A DNA stretch of 64,000 nt from assembly GCA_013400975.1 (NCBI GenBank), contig WBMZ01005367.1:124001-188000 (forward strand), given 5' to 3'. Positions 61,086 to 64,000 of this stretch are shown here, piece by piece. Below the pieces are notes generated by a model. That model worked only from the letters and a program-made list of their open reading frames with translations, was not told where the DNA came from and did not search any database. The stretch is from Atrichornis clamosus (lineage: Eukaryota; Chordata; Aves; Passeriformes; Menuridae). A program made the position numbers and the translations under genes. Each line of letters starts with the position of its first letter. Position 1 is the first letter of the stretch.

Positions 61086-64000
61086 GTAAGGAATTTCTTA
61101 AAAGCAAAATTATTAGATGAACTTTTGAGGAGTTTCTGATTCCTTGAATGAGAGCTAAGTCTGAAGACAGTTCTTATCACACCTCATTTCTGAAATTAAT
61201 GGTTTATTCTTTCTGTAAGTTAAAATGTGGTTTGCCACAATCCACCTTCCACTGTGTTTGAAAGCCTGACAGCACAGCATGCTCACCATAATAGTGGAAA
61301 TATTCTTAATTTAACTGATAATCCAGAAACTTCACCCAAAGGCTGTTTTTTGAGAGATTTTTTTATATTCAGCAGCAAATTGCGTCGTCTCCAACTTGCG
61401 GAATGAATACAGAAGTAGTTGTGTGTTGTGCTGCAAAACCATGACCCCATCTGGATGTTTTATGCAGAAAGTTGGGGAGGTCAGAACATCTCCACCGATG
61501 TACGAGGTGTCTGAGTTAATTTTAAATTCGTGTAGCTTTGTTAGAACCTGTTTTTTGTTACTCTGGTTCAGAATCCTAAATGTAAAGCATTTCAAGTGGC
61601 ACTGGACAGCCAGGGTATCCAAAACATGCAAAGAGCTGGTGGGCACATTGAGAAACTCTGACAGCTGGAAAACAGGGAGGTTGTCCTACAGCATGTATTG
61701 TAGGCAGCTGAGTAGGGTAAATTCAGGGTAATTTAGGTTAAATTTAGCTGAGTTATACTCCTTTGGTTGTGTTGACTGTTCTCTGCTGACTATAGCAGGA
61801 GCTGAGACATCCAGTGCACACACAGGTGCTTCAATTGAGGGATTTCATTTCAGGCTAAGTACTGTTCTGGAGTTTGGATTTGGTTTTGGTGTGGTCTACC
61901 ATGGAATCTTTGGAGATGAACAGAAATGCAAATAGCACAGGATTAGTCCACATTTGTTCTTAACAAGGTTGAATCATTCTGCCTGAACTCTTCCAACAAG
62001 GAAATGTTATAGCAGTGATGTAGCAAATCCAGACTTCAGAGGAAGGAAGGAAGGTGAATTTTTTGCTTTAAGATAAAACCAGATTTGCTCACTTTTCCTC
62101 TCTCATGCCTACATATTCACAAGCACCAAGCTCCATATCTACAAGTGGTCAGTCCAGGATTCCTTGTGATGATACGGAAAGCCAGGCATATTAGTTATGT
62201 AGTTCTCATTGTTTCTCCTGTCTTCTCAGTGTGGTGACTGTGGGCTTGTTTTGGTTGTGCCTTTTTGTACCTGCTGACAGCTGTCAGCAATTTGTTGCTC
62301 CATCCAGTCCCACCTCTGTGAATCTTTAGGAACATACTCCCTGTTCTTTGTTTCCTGATCTGGGTTTCCAATGGAGCTGCACATAGATGTTTTGAGTTGT
62401 GCTAATCTAGGTGCTGTCAACACATGCCATTCTCCTAAGCCCTTTTATTTGTCTGTTCCTTCTGGTGTTCCTATGCTCATTTTCCATTTTCTCTATGCCA
62501 ATTGCAAGTGTATGACAGTTCTTTGTAGCAGAGTTTATCTTCCTAATAGCAGGGATTCTCTATTAAGTCAGTATTGCTTAATGGCTACTGACAGAGCTTT
62601 CTGAAGGGAGAAGAGCTGAATCCTGTCCTGTTCTGTGCTGCTGGAACGTCACAACTGCCAGAGAAACACATTGCTGTAATAACCTCTCCGACATTTGAAT
62701 GTAGATTTATTATCAAACATTTGTATAGTAATATTTGCTTTCAAATACCTCAAGGCATTTGTACAGTGGCTAATTAAGCACTCTGTACATTTCATGACGA
62801 GGTTTCAAAACCTAGTAGATCTGCCAATATGGGATTTTTTTTAGCAAGCACTCCAGCTGCATTTCTGAAGATAGTTCCAAGATTTTTCTCAATATGTTCC
62901 CATGCCCTTAAAATTAATAAGCCTGTCAGTCAAACTAAGGAGTGATACTTGCAGTATAGTGAATGATTTTCCAGTTGCACATCTGCATCCCCTGAGATGC
63001 CATCATCTCTTGCTTTTTGTTTTTTAGACTGAAACTTTGCAGTGGTATTAAAAATTCCAAGTTCCACTGACATCATAAACTTTTTATATGAACTTTTTAA
63101 AAAGGATTACATCTTTAGAGGTAGTCAGCATTGTCTTATAGTAAAACTGTGTCTTACATATGGTTAAAACAGCAAACTGACCTCACAGATATATCTTCCC
63201 TGGGGGATTCTGTCTCTTTCTGTATGTAAATGCCCTGAATTACTCATTCTGCAGTGATGGGGCAGGTCTTGGATTTGCATTTGTCAAGCAGGGTATTGCA
63301 GTGTCTCATGTTGACACATCCTGTATGAGAACTCTTGTCACTCAAGAGGCATGCAAATGTATAATCCTCTTGATGTCATTTTAAACTACTGTCTTGTAGA
63401 CAAATGTATGAAATTAAGAACTTGTAGGTGGGATGTTTTATCTTGTGTCACATAGGCAAGAAAGCCCTTGAGGGAGCAACTGGGAGCACTCAGGTACTGG
63501 ACTGCCTGCCATCTCACTGATTTTGGGATTTAAGCTTTCACCTGTAGTGCCTCATCAAGCAGGCAGATGTTATTCCACACTTAAAAAATCAGTTAAATGT
63601 GAATCTGTGGTATGCAGGGATCTATCATATTTGTTAATGTGCAAGCTTAGCCTCCACCCCTTTCATTTCATGGTTCCAAATTACGGTTCCTACATCTGAT
63701 GGGCAGAACAAGGTTTTTAACCAAAGTAACCAAAGGGAATGAAACTGAAAGGAAAAGACAGGAGCTGGAAACTTAAACACAGGCAAAGATTCTCCTGAAA
63801 TTCACTTTAAAATAGTCGGTGTGTACATATAAAACGGAGTTCACAAAATGTAGAACAGAGCTGTTCAAGCAATAGATTCCTGATGGAAGTACTTTATAGG
63901 GGAATAAAGCCAAGCAGTAAGTCATTGATAATGGCTGAAACTTGGGAGAACCCCATCTTCTGAAATATGAAATGATCACATGCATGTGTCTGACAACTGC
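61086..64000 (+). other. CDC123: CDC123 intron 8, runs off the window
   Basis: After the exon ending KENKLL-G (phase 1), no continuation starting with a block like GISQRDY is found before the window ends, so the next exon lies beyond 64,000. A short GGAA run at about 62041-62055 and nothing else is recognised. Confidence 0.65.

Overview
The window is vertebrate nuclear DNA, almost certainly from a bird. It contains four protein-coding genes split by GT-AG introns, CpG-rich promoters in an otherwise AT-rich background, and many 5'-truncated CR1 LINE copies whose 3' ends have the typical avian form. I see no bacterial-type operons, CRISPR arrays, viral genes or recognisable tRNA/rRNA genes. Species cannot be told from sequence alone.

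Layout: (1) 1-12,345 holds the 3' part of DHTKD1 (+): twelve coding exons encoding the last 590 residues of the mitochondrial 2-oxoadipate dehydrogenase E1 subunit, then a poly(A) signal. (2) 12,346-15,420 is intergenic with two CR1 pieces. (3) 15,430-31,430 is the complete SEC61A2 (+), with a CpG-island promoter and twelve coding exons that join in frame to exactly 476 codons, encoding the alpha subunit of the ER translocon channel. (4) 31,430-32,870 is a short intergenic gap between converging genes, with one CR1. (5) 32,875 to about 44,850 is NUDT5 (-): nine coding exons, one of only 9 nt, joining to 220 codons of an ADP-sugar pyrophosphatase with a perfect Nudix box. (6) 44,745-45,160 is a CpG island that serves CDC123 (+) and probably also NUDT5 (-), head to head. 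(7) 44,953-64,000 is the 5' part of CDC123: eight coding exons, about 187 residues of the eIF2 assembly chaperone, running off the window.

The order DHTKD1-SEC61A2-NUDT5-CDC123 matches the known human 10p14 order, which supports calling the translocon gene SEC61A2 rather than its paralogue SEC61A1. The genes do not form one pathway. They are a conserved syntenic block of housekeeping genes: lysine/tryptophan catabolism, ER protein import, nucleotide-sugar hydrolysis and translation-initiation factor assembly.

All exon joins were checked by hand for GT/AG sites and codon phase. I did not find a new biological system. The points most worth a second look are the 9-nt NUDT5 microexon, an upstream ORF in the leader of CDC123 (itself an eIF2 assembly factor), a 14-bp E-box/CRE-like palindrome and a tandem 20-bp repeat in the SEC61A2 promoter, and the placement and nesting of CR1 copies around both CpG islands.
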